Positions 45,284 through 53,705 of a DNA stretch of 64,000 nt are shown here, piece after piece. The notes beneath the pieces were generated by a model. The model ran no database searches, was not told where the DNA came from, and was given only the letters and a program-made list of their open reading frames with translations. The DNA lies in the NCBI GenBank assembly GCA_003577145.1, contig QEUP01000001.1:124001-188000 (forward strand). Reading direction: 5' to 3'. The position numbers were made by a program, and so were the translations under genes. The DNA is from Acidobacteriota bacterium. GTDB lineage: Bacteria; Actinomycetota; Acidimicrobiia; Acidimicrobiales; Microtrichaceae. Within the stretch, counting starts at the first letter, position 1; each line of letters begins with the position of its first letter.

Positions 45284-46179
45284 TGGTGGGCGATCGCCTC
45301 GATGTGATGGTGGTGGGAAGCTGCAACCTCGATCTGGTGGTGGATGTCGACCATCATCCCGGGCCTGGTGAGACGGTGTTGGGGGGAGAGCTGGCTCAGC
45401 ATCCGGGCGGCAAGGGTGCCAACCAGGCGGTGGCCGCCGCCCGGCTGGGAGTCAGGACCGGCATGGTCGGCTGCGTCGGTGAAGACGACGCAGGACTTCT
45501 GCTCCTCGATGAGTTGCGCAGTGCCGGGGTGGACACGCTTGGTGTGAGGCGTGTCGCCGCGACGCCTTCCGGAGCAGCGTTCATAGCTGTCGACCGTGCA
45601 GGGGAGAACACCATCGTGGTGAGTCCCGGGGCGAACAGCTGTCTAGAGTCCGGGGAGGTCGCCGCGGCTGTCGAGGAGAGACCGGCCGCTGTCCTGCTGG
45701 TGCAACTCGAGATCCCCGAGTCTGCCGTAGAGGCTGCGGTCCGCAGCGCGGGAGGGATGGTCGTGCTCAATCCTGCGCCGGCGCGGTTCCTGCCCACCAC
45801 GGTTGTGGAGCAGGTCGATGTGCTCGTCCCCAACCAGCACGAACTGGCTGCCCTGACCGATCGACCAGCGCTGCATTCGATCCATGACATCGTCGATGCC
45901 GCGTTGCAGTTGCCGGCGGGCTCGGTCGTGGTGACGCTGGGCGCGAGCGGGTCGGTGGTGGTCTCCGGTGGCGACTGGCTGCATGTGCCCGCCGCGGAGG
46001 TCGTACCGGTCGACACGACCGCGGCCGGGGACGCGTTCTGCGGGGCATTGGCGGCGAGCCTGTCGAGAGCCCGGTCGCTGGAGGAGGCAGTCCAGTATGC
46101 CAATCGGGCGGCAGGTGTCGCAGTGTCACGCCACGGGGGTCAGCCGTCGTTGCCCACGCCGACCGACCTGCCGTCGTGA
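45283..46179 (+). CDS. rbsK: Ribokinase (PfkB family)
   Basis: A 298-residue sugar kinase. GSCNLDLVVDVDHHPGPGETVLGGE and HPGGKGANQAVAAARLG are the N-terminal PfkB signature, and VDTTAAGDAFCGALAA is the C-terminal one with the catalytic Asp. Its coupling with a nucleoside hydrolase makes ribose the likely substrate. Confidence 0.88.
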   Translation: MVGDRLDVMVVGSCNLDLVVDVDHHPGPGETVLGGELAQHPGGKGANQAVAAARLGVRTGMVGCVGEDDAGLLLLDELRSAGVDTLGVRRVAATPSGAAFIAVDRAGENTIVVSPGANSCLESGEVAAAVEERPAAVLLVQLEIPESAVEAAVRSAGGMVVLNPAPARFLPTTVVEQVDVLVPNQHELAALTDRPALHSIHDIVDAALQLPAGSVVVTLGASGSVVVSGGDWLHVPAAEVVPVDTTAAGDAFCGALAASLSRARSLEEAVQYANRAAGVAVSRHGGQPSLPTPTDLPS

Positions 46180-46215
46180 AGCACGCGGGTCACCCCGATC
46201 GGGAGACACCCCGGT

Positions 46216-46221
46216 TATCGT
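46216..46221 (+). promoter_or_regulatory. -10 box for the gene at 46229
   Basis: TATCGT ends 7 nt before GTG 46229. Confidence 0.45.
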
Positions 46222-46228
46222 CTGGGAG

Positions 46229-46942
46229 GTGCCGGACCCGACGACAACCCAGCGCCAGGCGTTCCCGGGGCGGACGCCGACCGAAGGGTCGGTCGCGACG
46301 GGGACCGGCCTGGCGGTCGAAGGCGGCCGGGGCGCCTGGCGCCACCTCACCGCGTTCGTGGCCTACCTCCGCTACCTCACGGGGCCGCGCTCGGGCCAGG
46401 TCACGATTGCCAAGGTGAGCCTGGGGGTCGCCAGGCTCCACGAAGCCGGCCCGATCACCTACGTGTCACGCCAGCTCGTCAACGCGCTGGGTGTGAGTCC
46501 CGACGAGATCCGGCGAGTCGAGGAGGGCGTCCTTGCAGCACGGGACCTGCCTGACGCTGCGGCGGTTGCCTATTCGAGGTCGCTGGTCCGCAGGCGGTTC
46601 GCGGCGGTGCCGGAACTCCGCGACCCGTTGCTTCGCTACTTCAGCCAGGGCGAGATCGAACGGCTCGAGCAGGCCGCTGAAGCCATCAGCGCCTCCTGTC
46701 GAACTGGTTGGTCGCTGCCGGCCTTGCGTGACCGGTTCGCCGGGGACCGCCTGTCCGGTAGGAGGTTCTCGGCTGAGCTGGCTGCAGCAGCGGTTCACCT
46801 GTTGGGGCTCGGCCCGCTGGTGGTTCGCGTGTCGTGGCTCAGGCGGCGCTCGCCGCTCTCCCTACTTCGGGAATACCGGTCCGCACGCGGGGCCGTCTCG
46901 CGGGTCATCGATCTGCGGCTTCCCTCCGGCGAGAGCGGGTAG
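46229..46942 (+). CDS. Hypothetical helical protein
   Basis: A 237-residue protein without a domain I recognise. After a 30-residue polar start it is mostly amphipathic helix (HLTAFVAYLRYLTGPRSGQVTIAKVSLGVARLHEAG, LRDPLLRYFSQGEIERLEQAAEAISASC). It has no membrane segment. The last 81 nt overlap the convergent methyltransferase gene, and in that overlap it stays Ser/Arg-rich. Evidence that it is real: an open frame with normal codon bias and a -10 box 7 nt before its GTG. Confidence 0.6.
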   Translation: MPDPTTTQRQAFPGRTPTEGSVATGTGLAVEGGRGAWRHLTAFVAYLRYLTGPRSGQVTIAKVSLGVARLHEAGPITYVSRQLVNALGVSPDEIRRVEEGVLAARDLPDAAAVAYSRSLVRRRFAAVPELRDPLLRYFSQGEIERLEQAAEAISASCRTGWSLPALRDRFAGDRLSGRRFSAELAAAAVHLLGLGPLVVRVSWLRRRSPLSLLREYRSARGAVSRVIDLRLPSGESG

Positions 46943-47449
46943 CAGGCGTCCCGTCCGCTCGATGTAGGCCCGGTACTCGGGGTGGATCTCCTCGAGGCGT
47001 GCCTCCTCGTACCTGGTCTTCAGCTCATAGAAGGCCACGAGGACCGACCAGAGGGTCAGGCGCCACCACACGCCGGTGCACAAGACGAAGCCCAGGTAGG
47101 CGAGGATCACCCCGCCGTACACGGGGTGGCGGACCCTGCGATACGGACCACCGGTCACGAGGCGCCCACTGGCGTTCGGCATGGGCGATGGAGTGAAGGC
47201 CGCGCCCAGACACAGCCCCGCAGCAATCGCTGTGGACAAGCCGACAGCGAGCATCGTCACCCCGAGCGTGGCCGACCAGGCACGCACCGGGAACCGCGGC
47301 CCACCGTCGATGACCACGATCGCCACCAGCAGGGCGATCTGAACCGTGACCCATTCGCCGGGACGGACCAGACTCAGCGTTCGCGACAGCCGGGTGCTCC
47401 GGGGGGTTGACGCCTGTGCCGACCTGCCTGCTCGGTCCTGGTGCTCCAC
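46862..47449 (-). CDS. Isoprenylcysteine carboxyl methyltransferase-like membrane protein
   Basis: A 195-residue integral membrane protein with four or five hydrophobic segments and the family motif GPYRRVRHPVYGGVILAYLGF followed by RYEEARLEEIHPEYRAYIERTGRLLP, the SAM-binding part shared by ICMT and phospholipid methyltransferases. The substrate is probably a membrane lipid or isoprenoid. Its 3' end overlaps the convergent gene by 81 nt. Confidence 0.8.
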   Translation of the reverse strand: MEHQDRAGRSAQASTPRSTRLSRTLSLVRPGEWVTVQIALLVAIVVIDGGPRFPVRAWSATLGVTMLAVGLSTAIAAGLCLGAAFTPSPMPNASGRLVTGGPYRRVRHPVYGGVILAYLGFVLCTGVWWRLTLWSVLVAFYELKTRYEEARLEEIHPEYRAYIERTGRLLPALAGGKPQIDDPRDGPACGPVFPK

Positions 47450-47664
47450 AGCGTCCTATCGGCAGGTGGTGGCCCGCGGGCAAGCCCTGCAGGCTCTCCT
47501 CGCTCGTGGGCAAGTGCTGTGACGCACGGCACGCCCGAAGGCGCGCCGTGACAGCGTTGGTTGCATCCGGCGCGCAGACCGCTCGGGTTGGACTGGTCGC
47601 AGTGCTCGACTTCTGGCATCTTGGGCGTTGACGTTCGAGCCTTGGTAGTCGAAGAGGAGCAAAG

Positions 47665-48150
47665 GTGAGCTTCGACGTGGGAGATCGCGTTGTCTATCCG
47701 CACCACGGTGCGGCAGTGATCGAGAAGAAGGAGAAGCGCAAGGCCTTCGGCGAGGTGAAGGAATACCTCGTCTTGAAGATGGCCCACGGCGACCTCACCC
47801 TCTCAGTCCCGGTCAGCATGGCCGAGGAGGTCGGCATGCGTCCGCCCATAGGTGAGGAGGAAGTCCAGGACCTCTTCGAGTTGCTGGCCAAGAAGGACGT
47901 GCGGGAACCGGCCAACTGGAGTCGACGCTTCAAGAACCACCAGGAGAAGCTCAAGTCGGGTGACGTCTACCAGGTCGCCGAGGTGGTCAGGAACCTGGCG
48001 CTGCGCGACCACTCGAAAGGCCTGTCTGCCGGCGAGAAGTCGATGTTCATCAAGGCCCGCGGTGTGCTCGTCTCCGAGCTGAGCTTCGCCCTCGATGTCT
48101 CCGAGGACGAAGCTCTCGCCGAGGTCGAGGATCAACTGGCGCTGGGCTGA
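47665..48150 (+). CDS. carD: CarD transcription factor
   Basis: A 161-residue CarD, which binds RNA polymerase beta and stabilises open complexes, especially at rRNA promoters. The Tudor-like domain begins VGDRVVYPHHGAAVIEKKEKR; the helical DNA-binding domain includes NWSRRFKNHQEKLKSGDVYQVAEVVRNL and LSAGEKSMFIKARGVLVSELSFAL. GTG 47665 follows AGGAGCAAAG. Its last codons are inside the first unit of a tandem repeat. Confidence 0.95.
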   Translation: MSFDVGDRVVYPHHGAAVIEKKEKRKAFGEVKEYLVLKMAHGDLTLSVPVSMAEEVGMRPPIGEEEVQDLFELLAKKDVREPANWSRRFKNHQEKLKSGDVYQVAEVVRNLALRDHSKGLSAGEKSMFIKARGVLVSELSFALDVSEDEALAEVEDQLALG

Positions 48151-48328
48151 CCGACCAAGCGCTGCTTGCAGCTGCGAATCGATCACCCCTGGAGGGTCGG
48201 CAGTTCGACTCTGCCTGGGCTGACCGACCAAGCGCTGCTTGCAGCTGCGAATCGATCACCCCTGGAGGGTCGGCAGTTCGACTCTGCCAGCGCTGACCGA
48301 CCAAGCGCTGCTTGCAGCTGCGAATCGA
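48142..48328. repeat. 73-bp tandem repeat (2.5 units) with tRNA T-arm-like stems
   Basis: Units start at 48142, 48215 and 48288 (last truncated at 48328); units one and two are almost identical. Each full unit ends with GGCAGTTCGACTCTGCC (48199-48215, 48272-48288), a 5-bp stem around TTCGACT exactly like a tRNA T-arm, preceded by an ACCC/GGGT hairpin like a long variable arm and by CGCTG-CTTGCAG-CTGCG, like an anticodon arm. No matching acceptor or D arm is present, so it is not a working tRNA gene. From 48329 to 48447 I see nothing. Confidence 0.75.
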
Positions 48329-48447
48329 CCGAGGCTGTCGCGCCGGGAGACCCCTATCGCCGAGCTGCGCCTGGCTCGACACGGCGCCCTCACAGCGGGG
48401 CGCCGCCTCCCTGTAGCCGCTCCTGGTATGCAGACCGTAGGTCTTGA

Positions 48448-49176
48448 TCACGGTAGTGGCTGCCGTCGGCGTGCGATCTCCCGTCGTCCCGCTTCAGTGG
48501 CGGGATCAGGATCGGCGGCGATGGGATCGCCGGGCGGGTGTCCCTCCGCACCCTCACCGGACCGAAGCGTCCGGAGCGTGTCCAGCAGGATGCGCAGATC
48601 CAGCGCAGGGGACTGGTGATCTACGTACTCCAGGTCGTGTTCGATGCGCTCGGCCCAGGTGAGGGTGTTCCGGCCCCTGACCTGTGCCAGGCCGGTGAGC
48701 CCCGGCCTGACGGCGTGCCGTCGACGCTGCCTCTTCTCGTAGCGCTCGACTTGATAGGGAAAGGTCGGGCGGGGCCCGACGATGCTCATGTCCCCCTTCA
48801 AGACGTTGATGAGCTGAGGTAGCTCATCGAGCGAGCTCCTCTTCAACCAGCGACCTACCCGGGTGCTGCGGTTGAGCTCGGGGGAGTCAGGGTTTTGACC
48901 GAGGACCATGGTGCGGAACTTGTAGATGTGGAACTCGCGCTCACCGAGGCCCACACGCTGTTGGCTGTAGACGACCGGTCCGCGGCTCGTGAGACGGATG
49001 GCGAGCGCGCAGACAAGGGCGACAAGCAGTGCCGGCACGGCGACGACGGCGAGCAGCGCCAGGTCGAAGAGTCGCTTGCCCCGGTACGGCCGGTCCCGTC
49101 CGGTCACACCCAGCCGCACGAGTTGTGCTTGATTCACCCGGTCGGGCCCCCGGCTCGCGGCGTTCAACGGCTCCAT
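48448..49176 (-). CDS. Undecaprenyl-phosphate sugar phosphotransferase-like
   Basis: A 242-residue sugar transferase of the bacterial WcaJ/short EpsL type. One membrane segment (LFDLALLAVVAVPALLVALVCALAI) is followed by GPVVYSQQRVGLGEREFHIYKFRTM, RSSLDELPQLINVLKGDMSIVGPRP and RPGLTGLAQVRGRN, all family signatures. It starts a lipid-linked glycan by loading the first sugar phosphate. No other polysaccharide gene is next to it. The ATG at 49176 overlaps the hydratase stop by 13 nt; GTG 49137 is an alternative start. Confidence 0.9.
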   Translation of the reverse strand: MEPLNAASRGPDRVNQAQLVRLGVTGRDRPYRGKRLFDLALLAVVAVPALLVALVCALAIRLTSRGPVVYSQQRVGLGEREFHIYKFRTMVLGQNPDSPELNRSTRVGRWLKRSSLDELPQLINVLKGDMSIVGPRPTFPYQVERYEKRQRRRHAVRPGLTGLAQVRGRNTLTWAERIEHDLEYVDHQSPALDLRILLDTLRTLRSGEGAEGHPPGDPIAADPDPATEAGRREIARRRQPLP

Positions 49177-50036
49177 CCCTGGGCGATGTTCTCGCCGCTG
49201 TCCCGTTCTCGTACGGCCTGCTTGAAGCCGACCTCCTCGGCTCGGCGCTTGAACCACTCCCCCTCGGGGGTGTGGCGGGTGATGCCGTCGAAGAGCGTCG
49301 CCAGCACTTGGGTCTGGTTGAGGCCCATGGCCTCGATCGCATGGTTGACCATGAGCTTTTGCATCATCAACTGGTTGCGGGGAACGCCCTTCACCCGGTC
49401 GGCGATCTGCGCCACTCTCGCGTCGAGGTCATCGGGCGGCACCGCCTCGAGGACCAGGCCGATGTCGGCCGCTTCGCGTCCGGTTATGAGGTCCCCGGTG
49501 AACAGCATGCGCTTGGCGCGCTCCGCGCCGATCCGGTAAGCCCACATGGCGGTTGTGGGGCAGCCCCAGACACGAGCCGGTGGGTACCCGATCATGGCGT
49601 CCTCAGCGATCACGACGAGGTCGCAGCACAGCGCGATGTCGCTGCCACCTGCCACTGCGTAGCCGCGTACCTTCGCGATGGTCGGCTTGTGTGACCTCCA
49701 CAGGGACATGAAGTCGATCGTGTTGCGGTGCATCATCGTGAAGTCGAGCATCGGGTCCCACGGAAGCTCTGCGCCGTCCTCGGAGCGGGCGGCGCCTTGG
49801 GTTCCGCCTGTGCCGGCGATCTCGGCGAACGCCTGGAGGTCGTAGCCGGCGCAGAAGGCCCTGCCTGCACCGGAGACGACGATGACGTGGACCCCGCGGT
49901 CGCTGTTCGCCAACTCGACCGCCGCGGCGATCTCGGCCGGCATGGAGAGATCGATAGCGTTGAGTCTGTCGGGGCGGTTGAGCGTGATGGTCGCCACACG
50001 ATCGTCGACCTCGTAGGTGATGCTGTGAAAGCTCAT
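49164..50036 (-). CDS. Enoyl-CoA hydratase/isomerase family protein
   Basis: A 290-residue crotonase-fold protein. The first oxyanion-hole strand is AFCAGYDLQAF and the second VRGYAVAGGSDIALCCDLVV; ITLNRPDRLNAIDLSM is the usual N-terminus. The usual catalytic glutamates of true hydratases are not obvious (GCPTTAMWA replaces the common segment), so another crotonase reaction is possible. It is divergent from the YihY gene and coupled to the sugar transferase by overlap. Confidence 0.88.
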   Translation of the reverse strand: MSFHSITYEVDDRVATITLNRPDRLNAIDLSMPAEIAAAVELANSDRGVHVIVVSGAGRAFCAGYDLQAFAEIAGTGGTQGAARSEDGAELPWDPMLDFTMMHRNTIDFMSLWRSHKPTIAKVRGYAVAGGSDIALCCDLVVIAEDAMIGYPPARVWGCPTTAMWAYRIGAERAKRMLFTGDLITGREAADIGLVLEAVPPDDLDARVAQIADRVKGVPRNQLMMQKLMVNHAIEAMGLNQTQVLATLFDGITRHTPEGEWFKRRAEEVGFKQAVRERDSGENIAQGWSR

Positions 50037-50169
50037 GACCGTGTTCGCCTCGCCTCGCCTCGTCGACTGGGTTCGGTGGACCAAGAGCACCTTAGGTCGG
50101 ACCCTCGCTAGTGTCCTGCCAGACCGGATCGACCGGGATCGACAAGCGGGAAGCTCGAGTTCGATTGTG

Positions 50170-51057
50170 ATGTCGTTGAGGCGACGCATGCGAGGGCACC
50201 GGTGGCTGTCCGAGGTCGCCGAGGTCACTGGTGACATCGGCCGTGACTGGAAGGCGGATCGGGTCAGCTCGCTGGGTGCCGAGATCGCGTTCTGGGGTGT
50301 TCTCGCCATCTTCCCAGCGCTCCTGGCGGTCACCGCGATGATCGGAAGTCTCGAGACGATCACGGGCGCTGGTTTCGCCGAGCAGGCCCGAGAGACGATC
50401 ACCGAGGGACTCGACCGGCTCTTCGGCGGCAACGAGGCGGCCATGGCACCGTTCCTGGACATCCTGAACAGCTCGAATGCCGGGGTGGCTGTCGTCGGTC
50501 TCGTGGGTGCCCTCTACACGACCTCTCGCGGTGTCGTGGCAGCAATCAACGGCCTGACCGTCGTGTACGACGTGCCCGAAACCCGATCGTGGCTGCGTCT
50601 GCGCCTGCTGGCCTTCGGGCTCTCATTCGCGGCGGTGGTCGCCTACGTGCTGGTGCTGGCGGTGTTCATCCTGGGTCCTCTGCTCGGGCTCGCCGACGAC
50701 GTCGACAGCGGTGCCTCCCAAGCCGTTTGGTCCTGGGTGCGCGGGCCGTTCCTCGTCGTGGCTCTCGCGGTGGGCGCCGCCACGCTCATGCACATGGCGC
50801 CGAGCCGGCGCAGCCCGTGGCGCTGGGACCTGCCGGGAGCGCTTCTCTCAACCGTGTTCTGGGGGTTGGCAGTGGTCGGATTCCGCATCTACATCACGGT
50901 CGCGAGCAGGGGCAACGAGGTCTACGGCGTGATCGGGGGAGCGATCACCTTGATGCTGTTCATGTACATCATGAGCATCGGCCTGCTCGTCGGGGGCGTG
51001 CTCAACTCGGTCCTCATTCGCCGCTACGGCCCGGTTCGGCCTACCGGCTCCGGCTAG
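50170..51057 (+). CDS. YihY/virulence factor BrkB family membrane protein
   Basis: A 295-residue protein with six hydrophobic segments and the family blocks SSLGAEIAFWGVLAIFPALLAVTAMIG, YTTSRGVVAAINGLTVVYDV, PSRRSPWRWDLPGALLSTVFWG and YGVIGGAITLMLFMYIMSIGLLVGGVLNS. The former name RNase BN is not correct for this family; function is unclear. Start ATG 50170 (GTG 50167 possible). The stop codon overlaps a promoter-like TAGGTA before the next gene. Confidence 0.88.
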   Translation: MSLRRRMRGHRWLSEVAEVTGDIGRDWKADRVSSLGAEIAFWGVLAIFPALLAVTAMIGSLETITGAGFAEQARETITEGLDRLFGGNEAAMAPFLDILNSSNAGVAVVGLVGALYTTSRGVVAAINGLTVVYDVPETRSWLRLRLLAFGLSFAAVVAYVLVLAVFILGPLLGLADDVDSGASQAVWSWVRGPFLVVALAVGAATLMHMAPSRRSPWRWDLPGALLSTVFWGLAVVGFRIYITVASRGNEVYGVIGGAITLMLFMYIMSIGLLVGGVLNSVLIRRYGPVRPTGSG

Positions 51058-51104
51058 GTACCATCAACTGGTCGAGGCGGACCCGACACCTCATGGGGGA
51101 ACCA

Positions 51105-52373
51105 ATGGTGGCACCTGAATCCAACAGCCTCCGGTTCGAGGCCCCCCACAGGCCGGCGTTCGTGCGGATCCTCAACGAGGTGGGCCGACGGATCGAGGCG
51201 CTGGGCCTGAACCCCTTCGAGATCGACGAGTCGCGTATTACCGCGGCAGTCGAGAAGCAGACCGGTCTGCACGACTTCGGCGAGGACCTCTACCGCCAAC
51301 CGATGAGAGTGCTGATCGACTCGTTCAACAGCGAGGCGCGGCTGAACCCGCTGGGTCGGTACTTCGCCCGGGGCTTTGTGCTGGCTGCTCTCAGGAACCG
51401 ACTCCAACTCCAGGACTGGTGGACCCGCCATCCGGAGATCCTCGATCAGCCGGTGGTGAGACCCATAGTCGTGATCGGGCTGCCACGGACAGGGAGCACT
51501 CTCCTCCAGAACCTGCTCGCTCAGGACCTGCACAACCGCTCTCTGCTCGGGTGGGAGGCCTCGTTTCCGACACCCCCCCCGGAGCGGGAGACCTACCTCA
51601 CCGACCCCAGGATTCGACGCGTGGAGATGGTGTCGAAGGTCGTGGACTACCTGTCACCCGCGGCGCGGGGGCTCCACCCGGTAGGTGCGACGATGCCGAC
51701 CGAGTGCGTCACCTTGTTCGCCAACAGCTTCGGCAACATGGACATCTCGGGCATCAACTGGGTTCCCAGCTATCTCGACAACTGGCTGGCAAGCGACTTG
51801 ACGCCTCACTACCGGTACTTCAAGAAGCAGTTGCAGCTACTCCAATGGCAGAACCCGCGGGAGCGTTGGTCCCTGAAGACGCCGGCGCACCTGTTCGCCC
51901 TCGACTCGCTGCTGGAGGTCTTCCCCGACGCCTGCGTCGTGCAGACCCACCGCGACCCCTCGCGGGTCATCGGGTCGTTCTGCAGCCTCGCAGCCACCCT
52001 CTACGCGATCGGCAGCGACGAGGTCGACGTCGATGCGCTGGGAAGGGCGTGGTGCGAGGTGTGGGCGGTCGGCCTCGATCGCACCATGGCCTTCCGCCGC
52101 AAGGCCGGCGAGTCCGATCAGTTCCTCGATGTCCACTACCGCGACCTGCTGGCTGACCCGGTCGGGACGGTGCACCGGATCTATGACCACTTCGGGCTGG
52201 AGATGGCGAAGACCGCCGACACGCACATGCGGGCCTTCATGGTGAAGAATCCCCAGCACAAGAAGGGTGTTCACCGCTACACGCTCGAGCAGTTCGGTCT
52301 GGCGGCGGCCGACGTCGAACGGCGCTACGCCGAGTACTGCCGCGAATACGGGGTCGCCACCGGGTCCGGTTGA
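51105..52373 (+). CDS. Sulfotransferase family protein
   Basis: A 422-residue PAPS-dependent sulfotransferase. The 5'-phosphosulfate loop is PIVVIGLPRTGSTLLQNLLAQD near residue 116 and the 3'-phosphate site is THRDPSRVIGSFCS near residue 281, both intact. An N-terminal domain of about 110 residues precedes the core. This form is common in actinobacteria and marine bacteria and is thought to sulfate lipids or small molecules. No PAPS synthesis genes are adjacent. ATG 51105 follows GGGGGA. Confidence 0.87.
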   Translation: MVAPESNSLRFEAPHRPAFVRILNEVGRRIEALGLNPFEIDESRITAAVEKQTGLHDFGEDLYRQPMRVLIDSFNSEARLNPLGRYFARGFVLAALRNRLQLQDWWTRHPEILDQPVVRPIVVIGLPRTGSTLLQNLLAQDLHNRSLLGWEASFPTPPPERETYLTDPRIRRVEMVSKVVDYLSPAARGLHPVGATMPTECVTLFANSFGNMDISGINWVPSYLDNWLASDLTPHYRYFKKQLQLLQWQNPRERWSLKTPAHLFALDSLLEVFPDACVVQTHRDPSRVIGSFCSLAATLYAIGSDEVDVDALGRAWCEVWAVGLDRTMAFRRKAGESDQFLDVHYRDLLADPVGTVHRIYDHFGLEMAKTADTHMRAFMVKNPQHKKGVHRYTLEQFGLAAADVERRYAEYCREYGVATGSG

Positions 52374-52648
52374 GATCCGCGGCCCCCGACCTGGTGGTCG
52401 CGTCCGCCTCGTCCCACGCGGAGCAGGTCCTTCCGACGGCGCAGTACCTGCTCCGGCAGCTGACTCCACATGCCGAGACGATGATGTCGTTCGACTCCTG
52501 AGCCCATGCCGAGCGGTTGGACACAGCGGGTCATGGCGGTCACAGCGTGGAGCTGCGGTGCTCAGCTACCGTACTGGTGCTGCCCCCAGATCCATCCAGG
52601 GCACGCTTGCAGGCGTCGGATCCGGCCGTCGGAGGGTTGAGACCCATC

Positions 52649-53689
52649 GTGTTCGTTTCAATTCCGAGTCCCAGCAGCGGTGGTGTCGAGATCGGTCCTC
52701 TCAACCTCCGCCTCTACGGGGTGATGATCGCGCTGGGCGTCCTGGCAGCGGTCTGGCTCGCACAGCGGCAGTGGAGGAGCCGCGGCGGGGACCCGGAGGA
52801 CATCACAGTCATCGCGCTCTGGGCGGTTCCTGCCGGCCTGATCGGAGCACGGCTCTATCATGTGATCACCGACTGGAGCCGCCTCTACGCCGACTCTCCC
52901 CAGGACATTGTCAAGATCTGGCAGGGTGGGCTGGGCATTCCGGGTGGCATCGCGCTCGGCGCGCTGGTCGGCGCCGTCGTCGCTCACCGCAGGGGCCTCG
53001 ACTGGCGCACGATCGCCGACTGCGTGGCCCCCGCTCTGCCCCTGGCGCAGGCAATAGGCCGCCTGGGCAACTACTTCAATCAGGAGCTGTACGGCAGGCC
53101 GACCGATCTGCCGTGGGGGCTGGAGATCGACAGCGAGAACCGGCCAGTCGAGTACCTCGACCAGGAGACGTTTCACCCGACGTTCCTGTACGAGGGTCTG
53201 TGGAACATCGGTGTGATGTTCATCCTGCTCTGGATCGACCGGAGGCACCGCCTCAAGCCCGGCCGGCTGTTCGGGGCCTACCTGGGCCTGTACTTCGTCG
53301 GCCGACTCTGGGTGGAATCCATTCGTATCGACACCGCCACCGAGATCCTCGGCCTGCGCGTGAACATCTGGTTGAGCCTGGTGATGATCGTGGTCTCGCT
53401 GATATGGGTGTTCTGGGGTGGCTCTCCTGTCGCAGGCGAGGCCCCGGCGGTGGTGGCAGGGGACGCCGCACCGGACACGACCCCCGCGCGCCGGGCTGTC
53501 GACGCCGACGCGAGCGACGCTGAGCTCGATGGGACCGAGACCGCCGCAGGTGGCGATGAGACTGCCGCCGGCAGCGATGGGACTGCCGCCTCGCCCGCGC
53601 CCGGCAGCGATGAGACTGCCGCCGGCAGCGATGAGACAGCCGCCTCGCCCACAGCCGGCAGCGATGAGACAGCCGCCCCTGACCCCTGA
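52649..53689 (+). CDS. lgt: Prolipoprotein diacylglyceryl transferase with repeat tail
   Basis: A 346-residue Lgt that attaches diacylglycerol to lipobox cysteines. The signature GRLGNYFNQELYGRPTDLPWGL and the arginine-containing GLIGARLYHVI and DSENRPVEYLDQETFHPTFLYEGLWN are present with seven membrane segments. After the last one (IWLSLVMIVVSLIWVFWG) is an acidic tail of about 90 residues with repeats of GSDETAA. GTG 52649 follows GGAGGG; TTG 52637 is less likely. The lipoprotein at 58725 is a client candidate. Confidence 0.93.
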   Translation: MFVSIPSPSSGGVEIGPLNLRLYGVMIALGVLAAVWLAQRQWRSRGGDPEDITVIALWAVPAGLIGARLYHVITDWSRLYADSPQDIVKIWQGGLGIPGGIALGALVGAVVAHRRGLDWRTIADCVAPALPLAQAIGRLGNYFNQELYGRPTDLPWGLEIDSENRPVEYLDQETFHPTFLYEGLWNIGVMFILLWIDRRHRLKPGRLFGAYLGLYFVGRLWVESIRIDTATEILGLRVNIWLSLVMIVVSLIWVFWGGSPVAGEAPAVVAGDAAPDTTPARRAVDADASDAELDGTETAAGGDETAAGSDGTAASPAPGSDETAAGSDETAASPTAGSDETAAPDP

Positions 53690-53705
53690 GCGTCACCCCG
53701 GCGGG

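Noticed and set aside
48142-48328. Functional tRNA gene
   Set aside because: The T-arm is convincing but no acceptor partner for TGGGCTG or AGCGCTG and no D arm is present.
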